Of a stretch of 64,000 nucleotides of DNA, positions 20,559 through 31,734 are shown piece after piece. The DNA comes from Darksidea phi (lineage: Eukaryota > Ascomycota > Dothideomycetes > Pleosporales > Lentitheciaceae), in the NCBI GenBank assembly GCA_030770425.1, contig JASJFT010000103.1, forward strand, positions 1 to 64,000. The letters run 5' to 3'. A model generated the notes under the pieces. It saw only the letters and a program-made list of their open reading frames with translations. It did no database searches and was not told the DNA's origin. Each line of letters begins with the position of its first letter. Positions within the stretch are counted from its first letter, which is position 1. The translations under genes and the position numbers were made by a program.

Positions 20559-23500
20559 ATGGACCCCAACATCACCAAGGCGCTCAATGACAAGCTCTAC
20601 GACAAGCGCAAGAGCGGCGCCCTCGAGCTCGAAGGCCTCATCCGCGAGGCGCTCGCGGCCGCCGACTTCAACCGCATCCAGAAGATCGTGCACCAGCTCT
20701 GCCACGAGTATGCATACGCCGTCCACCAGCCGCATGCTAGGAATGGCGGCCTTATTGGCCTCGCCGCCGCCTCGATAGCCCTGGGCCCGGTGCGTGTAGT
20801 GCCAGCCTGGAGGGTGCCGAACTGATGTGTGCGCAGGAAGTAGCCCGCTACCTCGAAGAGATCGTGCCCCCCGTACTCGCCTGCTTCTCCGACCAAGATG
20901 CCCGCGTCCGCTACTATGCCTGCGAGAGCATGTACAACATTGCCAAGGTCGCAAAGGGAGAGATTCTCGTCTACTTCAACCAGGTCTTTGACGCTCTCTG
21001 CAAGGTAGTACGCTTTCTTCGCACTCGCCTTCCTCCCCAGAGGGACATGGCTAACAGCAAAGATGCAGCTTGCCGCCGACTCGGAGCTCTCCGTCAAGAA
21101 CGGCGCCGAGCTTCTCGATCGCCTCATCAAGGACATTGTGGCCGAGTCGGCCGCAACATACGTCTCAGTCATTCACGGCCCTCCAGAGTCCGCAGCCCAG
21201 GAGGGTGCCCACGAGGACCAAGAGAAACCCGTGCCCGGCCACCCGACCGCCTTCTCCCTCGAACGCTTCCTACCCCTCCTCGAAGAGCGCATCAACGTCC
21301 TCAATCCCTTTACCCGCACGTTTTTGGTAGCATGGATAATGCTACTGGACTCGATACCAGATCTTGAGCTCGTAGCCTTTCTGCCGCGCTTCCTCGGCGG
21401 CCTCTTCAAGTTCCTTAGCGACCAGAATCAGGACGTGCACACAGCCACTCAGGTTGCACTGGACAGATTTCTCAGCGAGATCAGGAAGATCGCGCGCATA
21501 AAACGCGGCATTGCCGAAAGCAGGAAGAGCCAGGGAGACAATGGCTTTAAGCGCTCCACTTCCAGTCTTCGAAGCGGAGCAGACCTAGAGAGCGAGGCGG
21601 ACAGTAGCATTCCGCCGGATCAGCGGGAGTCACTAGACGAGAAGGATGAGGGAAGTGCGGATAGCGGGTCAGTTGCGGTCGACGACGAGAGGTCGGTCAG
21701 TGGGGACGGCGACTGGGTTCCAGGCCAGGATGTGCATGTTGACCATCCTAAAATCCTCGAGATCTTGGTGACGTTCTTAGGCGCCCCTTTTGGCGACAAA
21801 GGTACGCCTTCCTTATGGTGCTTTTGTTCCGTCTAACAATCATCTAGAAGAAGAAAATCACGAAATCCTGCTTACAACACTGAGGTGGATTGATAGCTTC
21901 TTCGATATTTGTCCTGAAGATATTATGCCCTTTGTACCCGGACTGTTGACCCACGTTCTACCTCGAATGTCCCACGACCTCGATTCCGTTCGTCAAGCAG
22001 CAAACAAAGTTAATGCCTCGCTCATGGACTACATCATGTCACTCTCCGACGACAGCCGGCGATTAGATGGCCCAGCAAACGCCCAGATCCAGCTCCCTAA
22101 CTCGTTGTCCGCATTGGGTAAAGAACTCACAGGCGTCGAACGACGGGACTCAAACCTTTCCAGCCGGCTGCTCAAGACCGTAATTCAAGATCGGACGGAT
22201 GTCAGATCCGTAGATAGCAAGGGCACAAGAACACCGACACCAGCCGAGGAACGAGGGCCTTCCCCGCGACCGGTTCCGGAGCTTGACTACCAAGCAGCGG
22301 TCAATGCGCTCACGCTGCAATTCCTGAACGAGCACGAAGCGACCCGGGTCGCAGCCATAGCATGGCTGATCATGCTCCACAGGATGGCGCCTGGCAAGGT
22401 AAGAAATCTTCTATTGCCCGACCTAAAGTGTGCTAACGATGCCTTATCAGATACTATCAGTCGAAGACGGGACCTTTCCCGCACTTCTCAAGACCCTCTC
22501 GGATCCCTCCGAAGCGGTGGTGACACGAGACCTCCTCCTACTTTCTCAAATCTCCAAGAACAGCGATGATTCTTACTTCACATCCTTCATGGTTAACCTC
22601 CTGAAGCTCTTTTGCACCGATCGCCGACTGCTCGAAACACGAGGCAACTTGATCATAAGACAGCTATGTGTCACACTCAGTGCGGAGAGGATATATCGCA
22701 CTATGGCGGACTGTCTAGAAAAAGACGAGGTATGTTACCTAAAATGGCGTGCTCAACGGTAGTCTGATAGATACAGGACATTGAATTTGCTAGCATCATG
22801 GTGCAAAACTTGAACAACAACCTCATTACGGCGCCCGAACTAGCAGACCTAAGGAGACGTTTGCGCAATCTAGACTCCAGAGACGGGCAGTCATTTTTCC
22901 AATCTTTATTCAAATCGTGGTGTCACAATGCTGTCGCCACATTTTCACTTTGTCTATTGGCGCAAGCTTATGAGCAGGCATACCAGCTCCTTCAAGTCTT
23001 GTGAGCTCTCTGGCCTTTATACATGGATTGCACGCTAATCAAATCAGCGCTGACCTCGAAATGACGGTCAACATGCTTATACAGATCGACAAGCTCGTCC
23101 AGCTAATCGAGTCTCCCGTCTTTACATGTATGCCTCCAGAACCGTCGAAGTACTAGTCTGACATTGTGCACAGACCTGCGGATGCAGCTTCTCGAACCAG
23201 AAAAATATCCGCACCTCTACAAGTGCCTTTACGGTCTCTTGATGCTCCTCCCCCAGTCCTCTGCTTTTGCCGCCCTCAAGAACCGCTTGAACAGCGTCTC
23301 TGCCATCGGCTACCTCCACATGGCGCCCCGAACGTACGTCTCCTCTTCCAATTTTAACCACTTGAGGCAGAAGAGCTCAGAGACCGGCCCTCCCAGTGCA
23401 CCGCAGTCCGCTCCCGTGTCTAGCTTCGCGCGAGACAATCGATTGAAGGCCCGTGACGATGGCGGGCCCGTCAAATGGAGCGAGCTACTAGATGGATTTA

Positions 23501-23760
23501 AGAAGACCCAAGAGAGGGCGAGGAAGAGTCAAAGGTTGGCTAGTATGGGGGAGGACGCGGGTATTAGCCCGGTTCAGGAGAAGGAGAAGGCGCCAGAGGT
23601 GCCGCCGAAGAGTGCGGGGTTGAGGGGTCCACCACCAGCGGGTGGAAGGCCGTTGCCTGTGCCGATGGCACAGCAGACGCCGGGGCATAAGCCTAGGAGT
23701 AGCTTGAGTAATTTGGGGAGGTTCACTGGTGGTGGTCTTGCTGGGAGAAAGAAGAAGTAA
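20559..23760 (+). CDS. VAC14: VAC14, scaffold of the PI(3,5)P2-synthesis complex
   Basis: Eight exons: 20559-20789, 20837-21004, 21069-21801, 21848-22398, 22451-22729, 22777-23000, 23048-23127, 23174-23760. They join in phase to 950 aa. The start ITKALNDKLYDKRKSGALEL and VARYLEEIVPPVLACFSDQD are hallmark Vac14 HEAT repeats. A Ser/Asp-rich linker lies at about 305-375. The C-terminal Fig4-binding region has LLEPEKYPHLYKCLYGLLML and LKNRLNSVSAIGYLH. Vac14 holds the Fab1/PIKfyve kinase and Fig4 phosphatase together at the vacuole or late endosome membrane. The tail beyond about 830 is basic and Pro-rich. All seven introns are GT-AG and 46-64 bp. Confidence 0.95.
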
Positions 23761-23907
23761 TCAGCTCAGGGACCACATATTCTTGGAGCTTCTGGTCACA
23801 GATTGCATGGTGAGGAGTCTGGTTTGGGTCCCTTGGTATGCTTTGGTTCATGCATGATAGGCACCTTGGAGTTATTCTTGTTGCAGTCATTTTTTGTGCA
23901 TTCATTT

Positions 23908-24747
23908 TCACCGATGCCTGCCTTTTCTGTACCTAACGCCATCGTCGGCCTTCTCCGAAGATACACCAACTTCCTTCACCTTATCACCACTACTGCCGAG
24001 GACCCAACTCTGCACAATCTCCTTGATCTCAGGCTTCCTTTTCTCCTTTCGTTTCGCTTCCGCCACCTTCCTCACATACCCGCTGTATACCACCACCTCC
24101 GCAATTGCCACAGCACCACTACTGCCCATGCTAAGTCCCAGTCTCTTCGGAACACTCCAATGGCGCGCGGCGACCCATACAAATATGGCGCATGCAACAA
24201 TCGACACGATGACGTTTATAATGAGGATAATTTGGCGGTGGACTTCTTCGTAGCTTAGCTCGTCTTCTTCGTTGGTGGGTGTGTCCGAGGCGAGACTAAA
24301 GTGGGAGGTGTTGGGAAAGCGTTGCGAGAAGGAATCGAGTTTCGTGAGGGGGTTGGGGTTGATCATGCGGTCGTAGACGCGGGCTTCTTCTTCGGCACGG
24401 AGACGGGCCATGAGGCGGACGAACTCTGGAGTGGGCTCTTTCTTTTCCAGAGGCGGAGGGATGTATATCTTTGAGCCGCGAAGGAGAGCGTCGAGGGTTG
24501 TGGGCATGGAGGCTTCATTTTCTTGTGTACCCTCGTCCTCGTCTGCTGCTGTAGTGACTTGGTACAAGTGCTTCTTGAGGAGCTTCGAAAGGTCGACTAG
24601 CTGGCCATGCGAGATGGGATTTCCGGCTTTGGCATCTGCAAGAGTAGGTTCGGAGGGCTGTTGGAGATTCGCAAGCTCTTCGGGGGCTGTTGCCGCAACA
24701 CTCGAGAGTGCGCGAACGGTTGCGGGGGTCATGGTAAGGAGCACCAT
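23908..24747 (-). CDS. VMA12: VMA12/VPH2, ER assembly factor of the V-ATPase
   Basis: One exon, 279 aa. GSKIYIPPPLEKKEPTPEFV followed by LMARLRAEEEARVYDRMINP is the conserved TMEM199/Vma12 block. Two membrane spans follow: IILIINVIVSIVACAIFVWV and a second around MGSSGAVAIAEVVVYSGYV. The C-terminal tail is Lys/Glu-rich and cytosolic. Vma12 with Vma22 and Vma21 assembles the V0 sector in the ER. It is convergent with VAC14 (147 bp between stops) and divergent from COQ1 (218 bp between starts). Confidence 0.92.
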   Translation of the reverse strand: MVLLTMTPATVRALSSVAATAPEELANLQQPSEPTLADAKAGNPISHGQLVDLSKLLKKHLYQVTTAADEDEGTQENEASMPTTLDALLRGSKIYIPPPLEKKEPTPEFVRLMARLRAEEEARVYDRMINPNPLTKLDSFSQRFPNTSHFSLASDTPTNEEDELSYEEVHRQIILIINVIVSIVACAIFVWVAARHWSVPKRLGLSMGSSGAVAIAEVVVYSGYVRKVAEAKRKEKRKPEIKEIVQSWVLGSSGDKVKEVGVSSEKADDGVRYRKGRHR

Positions 24748-24965
24748 ATTGGGGTGAGTTGTGGTGCCGGAGACGGAGTGGTGGATCGGCGCCTAGAGAG
24801 TACCGCGAGCCGCGGGCTTGGCAGCATGCTAGCGTCATGTCTCGCATGTCTTCCACAACTTTCCGATAGCAGCTGTCAACACCCAAAAATACCTCTTTGG
24901 GTCCGAAATCTCTCCCAGCGAGCTTCAATCGCACGCAAAACGCTTACATCTGGACACAGTCTTCG

Positions 24966-26360
24966 ATGACGAGTCGCTCTCTACGGCTCGTGACGAGCTT
25001 TGCGCCTTCCACGCCTCGCCTTGCACCATGCTCATTCACGAGCTTTCAGAACACGAAAGCAACGACATTTTACCACCCCCCCCGCCGGCGTGAGCAGTCC
25101 TCATGGGCCGCTGCTGTCACCGCTGCACAAACCATCTTCAATGCACCCGCTGCCGATCCAAATGCTCCCATAGCAATCGACCCTTTCCGTACCGTTGCGA
25201 AAGAAATGAAGTTCTTGACAAGTAACATACGGCAATTGCTTGGCTCGGGACATCCAACGCTCGATACGGTTGCGAAGTACTACACACAAAGCGAGGGGAA
25301 GTATGTGCGGCCGATGCTGGTATTGCTCATGAGTAGAGCCACCGCCCTCACACCAAAGACGAGAAGAGATAGCAGTCCGTACAGCGTCAATCATCCGATA
25401 ACAAGCGCGCACATACTCTCAGACGAAAACCCCTCCGCGCCAGCTGCAGAATACGCAAGCGTTACTTCGTTAAGTCAAGACGCCGCATACCGAAGCGAAG
25501 ATTCTGACATTTTGCCCTCGCAACGCCGCCTAGCTGAGATCACAGAACTGATCCACACGGCCTCCCTTCTGCACGACGATGTAATAGACCACTCAATATC
25601 ACGTCGTTCGAACCCTTCCGCAAACATTGAATTTGGGAACAAAATGGCAGTGCTGGCTGGAGATTTCCTGCTGGGCAGAGCATCTGTCGCGCTAGCTCGA
25701 TTGCGCGATCCCGAAGTCACTGAGCTACTCGCAACCGTTATTGCCAACCTTGTTGAGGGTGAGTTCATGCAGCTCAAGAATACGGCCTCTGATGAGTGCA
25801 ACCCGGTATGGACCGAAGATACTGTGACGTATTACCTGCAAAAGACGTATTTGAAATCCGCATCCTTGATCTCAAAGTCTTGCAGGGCGGCAGCCATCCT
25901 GGGAGGAAGCTCGCAAGAAGTAGTGGAAGCGTCGTATCAGTATGGAAAGAATCTAGGTCTTGCATTCCAGCTAGTGGATGATATGCTAGACTACACGGTC
26001 AGCGGACAGGAGCTGGGCAAGCCGGCAGGCGCGGACCTGGAGTTGGGACTGGCGACGGCGCCGCTACTGTTTGCATGGAAGGACAACATGAACTTGGGCA
26101 AGTTAGTAGGAAGAAAGTTTTCCGGGGAAGGTGATGTGCAGAGGGTGAGCATGCATACCTGAAGTGATTTTGGTGGAGTACATCTAATGTAATTGCAGGC
26201 CCGCGAAATCGTCTCCGAGAGCACCGGTCTCGAACAAACACGTGCTCTCGCACAAGAGTATGTTGACAAAGCCATCCAATCGATAGCCTTCTTCCCGGAT
26301 AGCGACGCGAAGAACGGACTCATCGAAATGTGCACCAAAGTCATGAAGAGACGAAAATAG
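24966..26360 (+). CDS. COQ1: COQ1, polyprenyl diphosphate synthase for ubiquinone
   Basis: Exons 24966-26144 and 26199-26360 give 446 aa. ATG 24966 is preferred over an upstream in-frame start because it gives a short Arg/Ser/Phe-rich mitochondrial presequence (MTSRSLRLVTSFAP). Motifs in order: GKYVRPMLVLLMSRA, the first Asp-rich motif LLHDDVIDHS (about residue 199), GDFLLGRASVALARL, GEFMQLKN, and the second Asp-rich motif FQLVDDMLDY (about 340). The last exon carries YVDKAIQSIAFFPDSDAK. It makes the long isoprenoid tail of coenzyme Q on the matrix side of the inner membrane. Confidence 0.95.
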
Positions 26361-26635
26361 ACGCAAACCGAAATGCGAGGTTGGTCCCGGTGGACATCTG
26401 TACGAATAATCACTTGAAAAGCACGGCGTTCCCCAACATGTCGTCATAGGCGAGAGGCTCCCTTTGGATCAGGCAGATTTCGTCCCACGCTATGGACGAG
26501 ACCTTTTACTCGAAACTCGCATTCTGTACATATACTATATCTACACACTAGTGTAGAATGAATTACTGTTAACCATGGAATGCAAAACTGACCCATGTTT
26601 ATGGGTGTCTCAAAACCACGTGGTGTGAAATGTCT

Positions 26636-27937
26636 TCAGGATTCAACAAAAGAATTCGGTGGAAGCACGTCCGAATCATATCCGTTCGTCCCTGTCGGTT
26701 CTGCTGCTACCTCAGGCACTAGTTGAGGTGGTATGCTCTCCTTCCATATCCGCACCGTCCTGTCTAGTCCCCCGCTAGCGATCAATTTCTCAGTAGGGTG
26801 TGTGTCCACAGAAAGTACCGCGTCCATATGTCCTTCTAGCCTCTGCAAAACATTCTTTGAGCTCACATCCCAAAGCACAATCTCTCCCTCCTCGCTTCCA
26901 GAAGCTATGAAAGCGTGTTGATGCGGTGGCTCAGCTCCATAGGTCCCAAACGCGCCAGCAAGGCTGTAGTTTGTATTTTTGTGGCCTTGATACGTCTTCA
27001 CGCACTTACCCTTTCCTTCGATGTAGTTCCACAGTCGGACGCAGGAATCCAGTGTCCAGGCGAGAACATACTTTCCATTTGGCGAGAAGATAACGGATGT
27101 AACAGGAGCATTATCTTCGTGGACGAGGGTTCGTAGGCACTGGCCTGTTGCTGTGTCCCAAACTCGAATCAGACCGTCGTGCGAGCAACTGACGATGAGA
27201 GTGCCGTCTCGCACAAAATCGACTCCGCTGACCGGATCCGAATGTGCAGGAAGCGAGCGCATGACGCGAGCTGCACGCACGTCCCAGAGAAAGACGGCTT
27301 CATCGTAGGAGCCGCTTACGAGCATATTGCCTTTGGGCGAAAATGCGATGGAGTAGACGTAGTTGTGGTGGCCAATGAAGGGGGTCGGATGCGCCATACC
27401 CGTCGACACATCCCATAGCCGTATCGACTTGTCGTCTGACCCTGAAGCGAGTATTTTGGAGTCATGCGACCAGGCAATTGTGGAGACGCCGGCGAGATGC
27501 CCTTCAAGCGTATGCTCTAGCTTTCCGGTGTGGGCGTCCCATACCTTGATTGTGCAGTCTGCGGAGCAGCTTGCTATCCAGCGGCCGTCGGGCGAGAACT
27601 TGGTTGAGGTGATGCCTTTCTTGTGGCCTCGGAGGATAAAGGCGGGCCTGTAGTGGAGTTCGGTAGGTTTCGCGGGGGTAGAGGCGGGTTGAGGGGACTT
27701 GGATGTTGATGTTGAACGAGTTCGCGATTGTGATCTCGATCGGGGACTCCCTTGCTCCCTGTAGTATATTCTGTCCTTCTCGCCATCCCCGCTAAACCGT
27801 CGCGGACGCGCCGCTAATCTGTATTGCGGGGAGCCATTAGGCGGTGTTCGCGAGGCTGAACGCTTTCGTGGAGGAGAGTCGTGATCATCGTCGTCTTCTC
27901 TATGTCGCTTGGGCGACGAGGTGTAGCTATCGGCCAT
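26636..27937 (-). CDS. SWD3: SWD3/WDR5-type WD40 protein
   Basis: One exon, 433 aa. After an Arg/Ser-rich disordered N-terminus (about 95 residues) come seven WD40 repeats starting at AFILRGHKKGITSTKFSPDG. Typical GH...WD spacing and IKVWDAHTG, IRLWDVSTG, VFLWDVRAA, IRVWDTATG, VRLWNYIEG, IVLWDVSSK and VRIWKE endings mark each blade. The fold and the phrase SCSADCTIKVWD match WDR5, core of the COMPASS H3K4 methyltransferase in the nucleus. The long basic leader is a fungal extension. It is divergent from ISC1 by 176 bp. Confidence 0.9.
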   Translation of the reverse strand: MADSYTSSPKRHREDDDDHDSPPRKRSASRTPPNGSPQYRLAARPRRFSGDGEKDRIYYREQGSPRSRSQSRTRSTSTSKSPQPASTPAKPTELHYRPAFILRGHKKGITSTKFSPDGRWIASCSADCTIKVWDAHTGKLEHTLEGHLAGVSTIAWSHDSKILASGSDDKSIRLWDVSTGMAHPTPFIGHHNYVYSIAFSPKGNMLVSGSYDEAVFLWDVRAARVMRSLPAHSDPVSGVDFVRDGTLIVSCSHDGLIRVWDTATGQCLRTLVHEDNAPVTSVIFSPNGKYVLAWTLDSCVRLWNYIEGKGKCVKTYQGHKNTNYSLAGAFGTYGAEPPHQHAFIASGSEEGEIVLWDVSSKNVLQRLEGHMDAVLSVDTHPTEKLIASGGLDRTVRIWKESIPPQLVPEVAAEPTGTNGYDSDVLPPNSFVES

Positions 27938-28113
27938 GACGTGGATTATTCCGAGGGAGCCCAGCGCAGATGAAGGAGGAAGGCAGTATTTCTGCCACGC
28001 TAAAGGCGCGTCAACGGCTCATGTCAGCAGGGCGGTGAATATCCAGTATCCCTGATCCCTGCTGCGTCTCCGCTGCGTATCCGCAGGTTGCACCACCTCC
28101 AGCCTCTTCCTTC

Positions 28114-29553
28114 ATGGCCTTCGAAACGAGCCGCCCGCCCGCGAACCTGCGCATTCTCTCGCTCAATTGCTGGGGATTGAAATACATCGCAAAACTCCGC
28201 AATGAGCGTCTAGAAGAAATCGGGAACCAGATTGCCGCTGCCGAGCACCCCCCAGACATTGTTGGCCTGCAAGAGTGCTGGACGCAGCAGGACTACAATG
28301 CCATTCGAGAAAGGACGAACCACCTTTTACCGTATGGAAAATTTTACCACAGTGGCATATTTGGTGGAGGACTAGTCATCCTATCAAGATGGCCCATCGA
28401 GGAGAGCAACATGACGCAGTACCCGCTCAATGGGCGACCTGCCGCTTTCTACCGGGGCGATTGGTATGTGGGAAAAGGAGTGGCTCATGCCAGGATACGC
28501 ATGGGACCGACAAGGAGAGATATTGCTGAAGTCTTCTGCACACATGTAGGAGCTCCACACATGAAGTCTGTGGCGGTAAGCTGACCAGGGCAGCTCCACG
28601 CTCCTTACGAGACCGAGCCCTTCGACTCCTACCTTTGCCACCGGACAGCCCAAGCATGGGAGATTGCAAAGCTCATGCGCGGAGCCGCCGAACGTGGACA
28701 TCTCGTCATCGGACTGGGCGACTTCAACATGGTCCCCCTTTCGCTCGCTCACCGCATCATAGAGACACACTCGCCTGTGCGTGATGTCTGGCGGATCCTA
28801 TACCCCGAATCATCCCTCGGCGCCGCGAAGGATAAGGTAGAGCAACTCAGAAATGTGCCAATGCCCAGCGCAGATTTCAACATTACGAAGAACGGTGCTA
28901 CCTGCGACAGTGCGCTCAACACGTGGCGATGGAACAAAGGTCATAGTCAACGACTTGCAAAAGGCGAGAACGTGCAGATCCCTCCTACAGTAGACGATCC
29001 GAACGCAAAGCGACTGGATTACATCTTCTTCAGCAGTGGCTCGCGTCACGATGCTGCGACCGGAGAGCAGACGTCGGAGTGGACGCTCAAGGAGGCAAAT
29101 GTAGGCATGACAGCGCGACATCCAACCTTATACTGCTCTCTCAGCGACCACTTCTCAGTCGAAGCAACATTAGTCCGCAGTCTCGATGGAGCAACCACGG
29201 ACGTCGAAAACGGTCTTTACACTCTACCAGAGAAATATCTGCCTATTGAAATCTATGACGAGATATTAGCTACAATTACCAAGTATAAAACTCGAGAACG
29301 CAACCAGCGGCGACTACGAATGGGCCATTTTGGCTTCCAGTGTCTCCTTACGGTTGGATGTCTCGTTGGTGTGTGGTGGTCTCCACACAACTACGTTTCC
29401 TTTATATTGATGTTCATCTCATCATTATCTCTGAGTGTGGGTGTTATTGAGGGGTTACTGGGAGGACTATTCATAAGTAGTGAGCTGAGGGCGCTGAAGG
29501 AGTTTGAGTGGGAGGTTGGAAATATCAGGGCGAGGGCTGTGGAAATGGGCTAG
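28114..29553 (+). CDS. ISC1: ISC1, inositol phosphosphingolipid phospholipase C
   Basis: Exons 28114-28545 and 28594-29553 (intron 48 bp) give 463 aa. The endonuclease/exonuclease/phosphatase fold shows LRILSLNCWGLKYIAK, the metal-binding Glu in GLQECW, VIGLGDFNM, DYIFFSS and the final LSDHFSVEATL with the catalytic Asp-His pair. GDWYVGKGVA is the Lys-bearing P-loop-like element of Isc1/neutral sphingomyelinase 2 relatives. Two C-terminal hydrophobic spans (about 385-440) anchor it in the membrane. It releases ceramide from inositol phosphosphingolipids. Splicing restores FCTH-LHAPYETEP; the unspliced frame stops early. Confidence 0.95.
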
Positions 29554-30025
29554 AAGGAAGACATCAGGGACATCATGGCGTCGAGAGGTCTAGTCAGACG
29601 GAAGAAAAGACAGCGAGGAAACCTCATATGTTGCATGCTTGCAATCAACCCTAGAAAACCCCGGGGTTTTGTAGAGTGGGCAAACAAGAGAACAGAATGG
29701 CTTTTCCCTCTACACAGGTGAGTGTACAACGTTTCCCATTGCATTCCTCGCATCATACCCGGAGCTGGGTTAATAGAGAACGGTGCCCGGGGAGAGGGCG
29801 CGGTTGATTAGCGACCTATCATTGAGCTGTTCTGAATACTGTTCGTGACCGCTTTCTGTCGAGAATGGCGATGTGTTGTGTTCTGCAGTCTAAGTGCATA
29901 TCCGGATCACGGGAAATGACGTCAATGGAAAAACATCAAACCCCATCAACCATCAGCCATGCCGGCTCACCCTTCCAGTCCTCAAGTTATTAGCCATCCC
30001 TCACCTTTTTTTACTTCCTTCCACA
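29554..30025. other. Intergenic region between ISC1 and the NTF2-like gene
   Basis: Contains the ISC1 3' end and the next promoter. The only notable element is the perfect palindrome at 29655-29670. Confidence 0.5.
29655..29670. repeat. Perfect 16-bp palindrome aaaaccccggggtttt
   Basis: It lies 102 bp after the ISC1 stop and equals its own reverse complement. It could be a factor site or form a hairpin in the ISC1 3' UTR, or be chance. Confidence 0.9.
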
Positions 30026-30814
30026 ATGGAGAATCCATGTACGTTACAGTCGCCAAATCCTGCGGGCGCTCTACTAAATATGTCCCAGCCAAAGAAATCG
30101 CAGGCGTAATACACCTCCTCACACAGTCGCCGCCTAGGATACAACGCGAAACAATAGAAGCCTACTTCACGCCCAATGCATCGTTCACACACCCCTTCTG
30201 TAGGACTGGCAGCTGGGATAATTCTCGTTTTCTTGTACGAGCGATATATCGGTGGTACAAAATAATGAGTCCCCGGATAGACCTCAAAGTGAACTCTGTT
30301 GGTATGTTTCGCGGGATGGTGTTTTGGTCAATGTAAAGGGGGTATAGCAGACTGGAATCCACCATGACTTATTGGCTGAGTTGGAATAGTATTACTGACA
30401 GTGGGGCCAGCATACGATGAGCGCAACCTCATCCTCTACGTTAATATCTCCCAAATCTTTCGAATTTGGGCAGTTCCCTTCCACCGCGCTCCCGTCAATC
30501 TTACGACTGTCATTACTTTGAAACATAATCACGGCAACGGAAAATACTACATTCAGAGCCAGAACGACTTATACCAAGTGGATGAATTCATCAAGTTCGT
30601 CTTGCCTCCGGGCTGGATTCTAGTCTGGCTATGGCATTACTGGTCGGCGTTTTTCTGTTTGGTGGGCGTCTTCATACTGTGGCCGATCAGTGCATTAGAG
30701 CAGTGGATTTGGCAACAGGGTAAATATGGGAAAATCGACGGAAATGAAGAGTTAGTTGATGGCATTGAATTGCGGGATCTTGAGAGGAAAGGTATGGTAA
30801 ACAAAGGGAGGTGA
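30026..30814 (+). CDS. SigF-like NTF2-like domain membrane protein
   Basis: Exons 30026-30038 (13 nt), 30089-30301, 30411-30814 give 209 aa. The tiny first exon codes MENP and its join yields MENPSKEIAGVIHLLTQSPP, the usual start of this fungal family. TIEAYFTPNASFTHPFCRTG and YRWYKIMSPRIDLKVNSV form the NTF2-like cup. NISQIFRIWAVPFHRAPVNLT and YYIQSQNDLYQVDEFIKFV follow. One hydrophobic span is seen at the end (LVWLWHYWSAFFCLVGVFIL). The function of the family is unknown to me. The second intron (109 bp) is unusually long for this window. Confidence 0.85.
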
Positions 30815-31242
30815 CTTATATTCGCGCAACATGCGTAGGCACCGATGGTACGGATTTAGTCGACAATGGTATGAATCACAAGAACGTTTGGGGTAGGCCA
30901 TCGTATCTGTACCCGTAAATAAGATCCACACTAATTCAGCTCAACCGAAAAAAGACGCAAAAACACATTCTAGAGCATATACATCCATATTACGAATGAA
31001 CATCGCTTTCGGCTTTCTCAAATACATCACTCATACCATGTTCCCTTATGCGTCACCATATGAAGTCCTCACCCTTTCACCCCTATCACCCTTTGTGCTC
31101 TTTCAGCCTGCTGGACATCCATCTCGTGAGCTTGCTCTTGAAATCTAGGAGCTCCTAGTATTTCGTCCTAGGACCCGCTTACTCGTCTCACTGTGACGTG
31201 TTTTGGAACGTGGCTGACGCGCTGCTGATCATTTTCAACGAA
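30815..31242. other. Intergenic, convergent 3' ends
   Basis: No gene seen. It lies between the NTF2-like gene and the minus-strand small protein. Confidence 0.5.
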
Positions 31243-31578
31243 TCATGCTGAAGTGAATTTCTCCACCATGAGCCCGTTGCCCACGAATGAAAGCTGTACC
31301 CTGCAAGGTCGGTGTACCACTGCTTCTGGAACAGCAACCGCTGCCCCTACTTCCTCATCTGCCCCTCCTGAAGCCGTCTCCTTTCCTAGACCCGGAGCTT
31401 ATCCATCACCGTCCTCTTTTAGCTTACCATAAAACTTTGCCCATAAGACTCCTGGCGCAACTAGTATTGCGAGCCCAATGATGGCTTCAATAATAATGCC
31501 GGTCAGTTTACCTTCAGTAGGCGATCCTTTCCCTCCTCCACCGTTACCAGTCTCGCTATCACTCGAGACATGCCTCAT
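31243..31578 (-). CDS. Small single-span membrane protein (unassigned)
   Basis: ATG 31578 opens a Gly/Ser-rich leader (HVSSDSETGNGGGG), then KLTGIIIEAIIGLAILVAPG and VLWAKFYGK: one clear hydrophobic helix with a basic end. Unspliced, the frame stops at 31399 after 59 residues. A GTAAGC donor at 31427 and a TAG acceptor at 31386 define a 42-bp in-frame intron that removes that stop. The frame then runs through ETASGGADEEVGAAVAVPEA to a stop at 31243, giving 97 aa. Composition after the first stop still looks coding, which favours splicing, though no good branch site is visible. The start codon lies only 33 bp from the divergent 5S gene, so an additional 5' exon beyond it is possible. I do not recognise the family. 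Confidence 0.5.
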
Positions 31579-31610
31579 GGTTATTTAATTCCTTCCCGTC
31601 CAAATCGATC

Positions 31611-31729
31611 ACATACGACCATAGGACCTTGAGAACAGAGCTTCCCGTTCGCTCAGCTGTACTTAAGCAGGGTACCGGTGGACTAGTAGTTAGGTGGGTG
31701 ACCACTAGCGAATCCCCACTGTTGTATGT
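31611..31729 (+). rRNA. 5S ribosomal RNA gene (diverged copy)
   Basis: The sequence starts acatacgaccata and ends gttgtatgt. These termini pair over nine positions, forming helix I of 5S rRNA. Interior blocks match fungal 5S: gagaacag-gcttcccg, gctcagctgtacttaagc (around the A box and intermediate element), and tagtagttaggtgggtgacc with agcgaatccc (C-box region). Length is 119 nt and a T run follows directly. Several positions read T where I expect C (cttcccgttcgctcagctgt, gttaggtggg), so it may be a lightly mutated, perhaps RIP-touched, copy. Helix II still pairs (ggacc-ttg with cagggtacc). Single dispersed 5S genes are usual in Pezizomycotina. Activity is uncertain. Confidence 0.85.
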
Positions 31730-31734
31730 TTTTT
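31729..31734 (+). terminator. RNA polymerase III T-run terminator
   Basis: Six consecutive T at the 5S 3' end, the normal Pol III stop signal. Confidence 0.7.
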
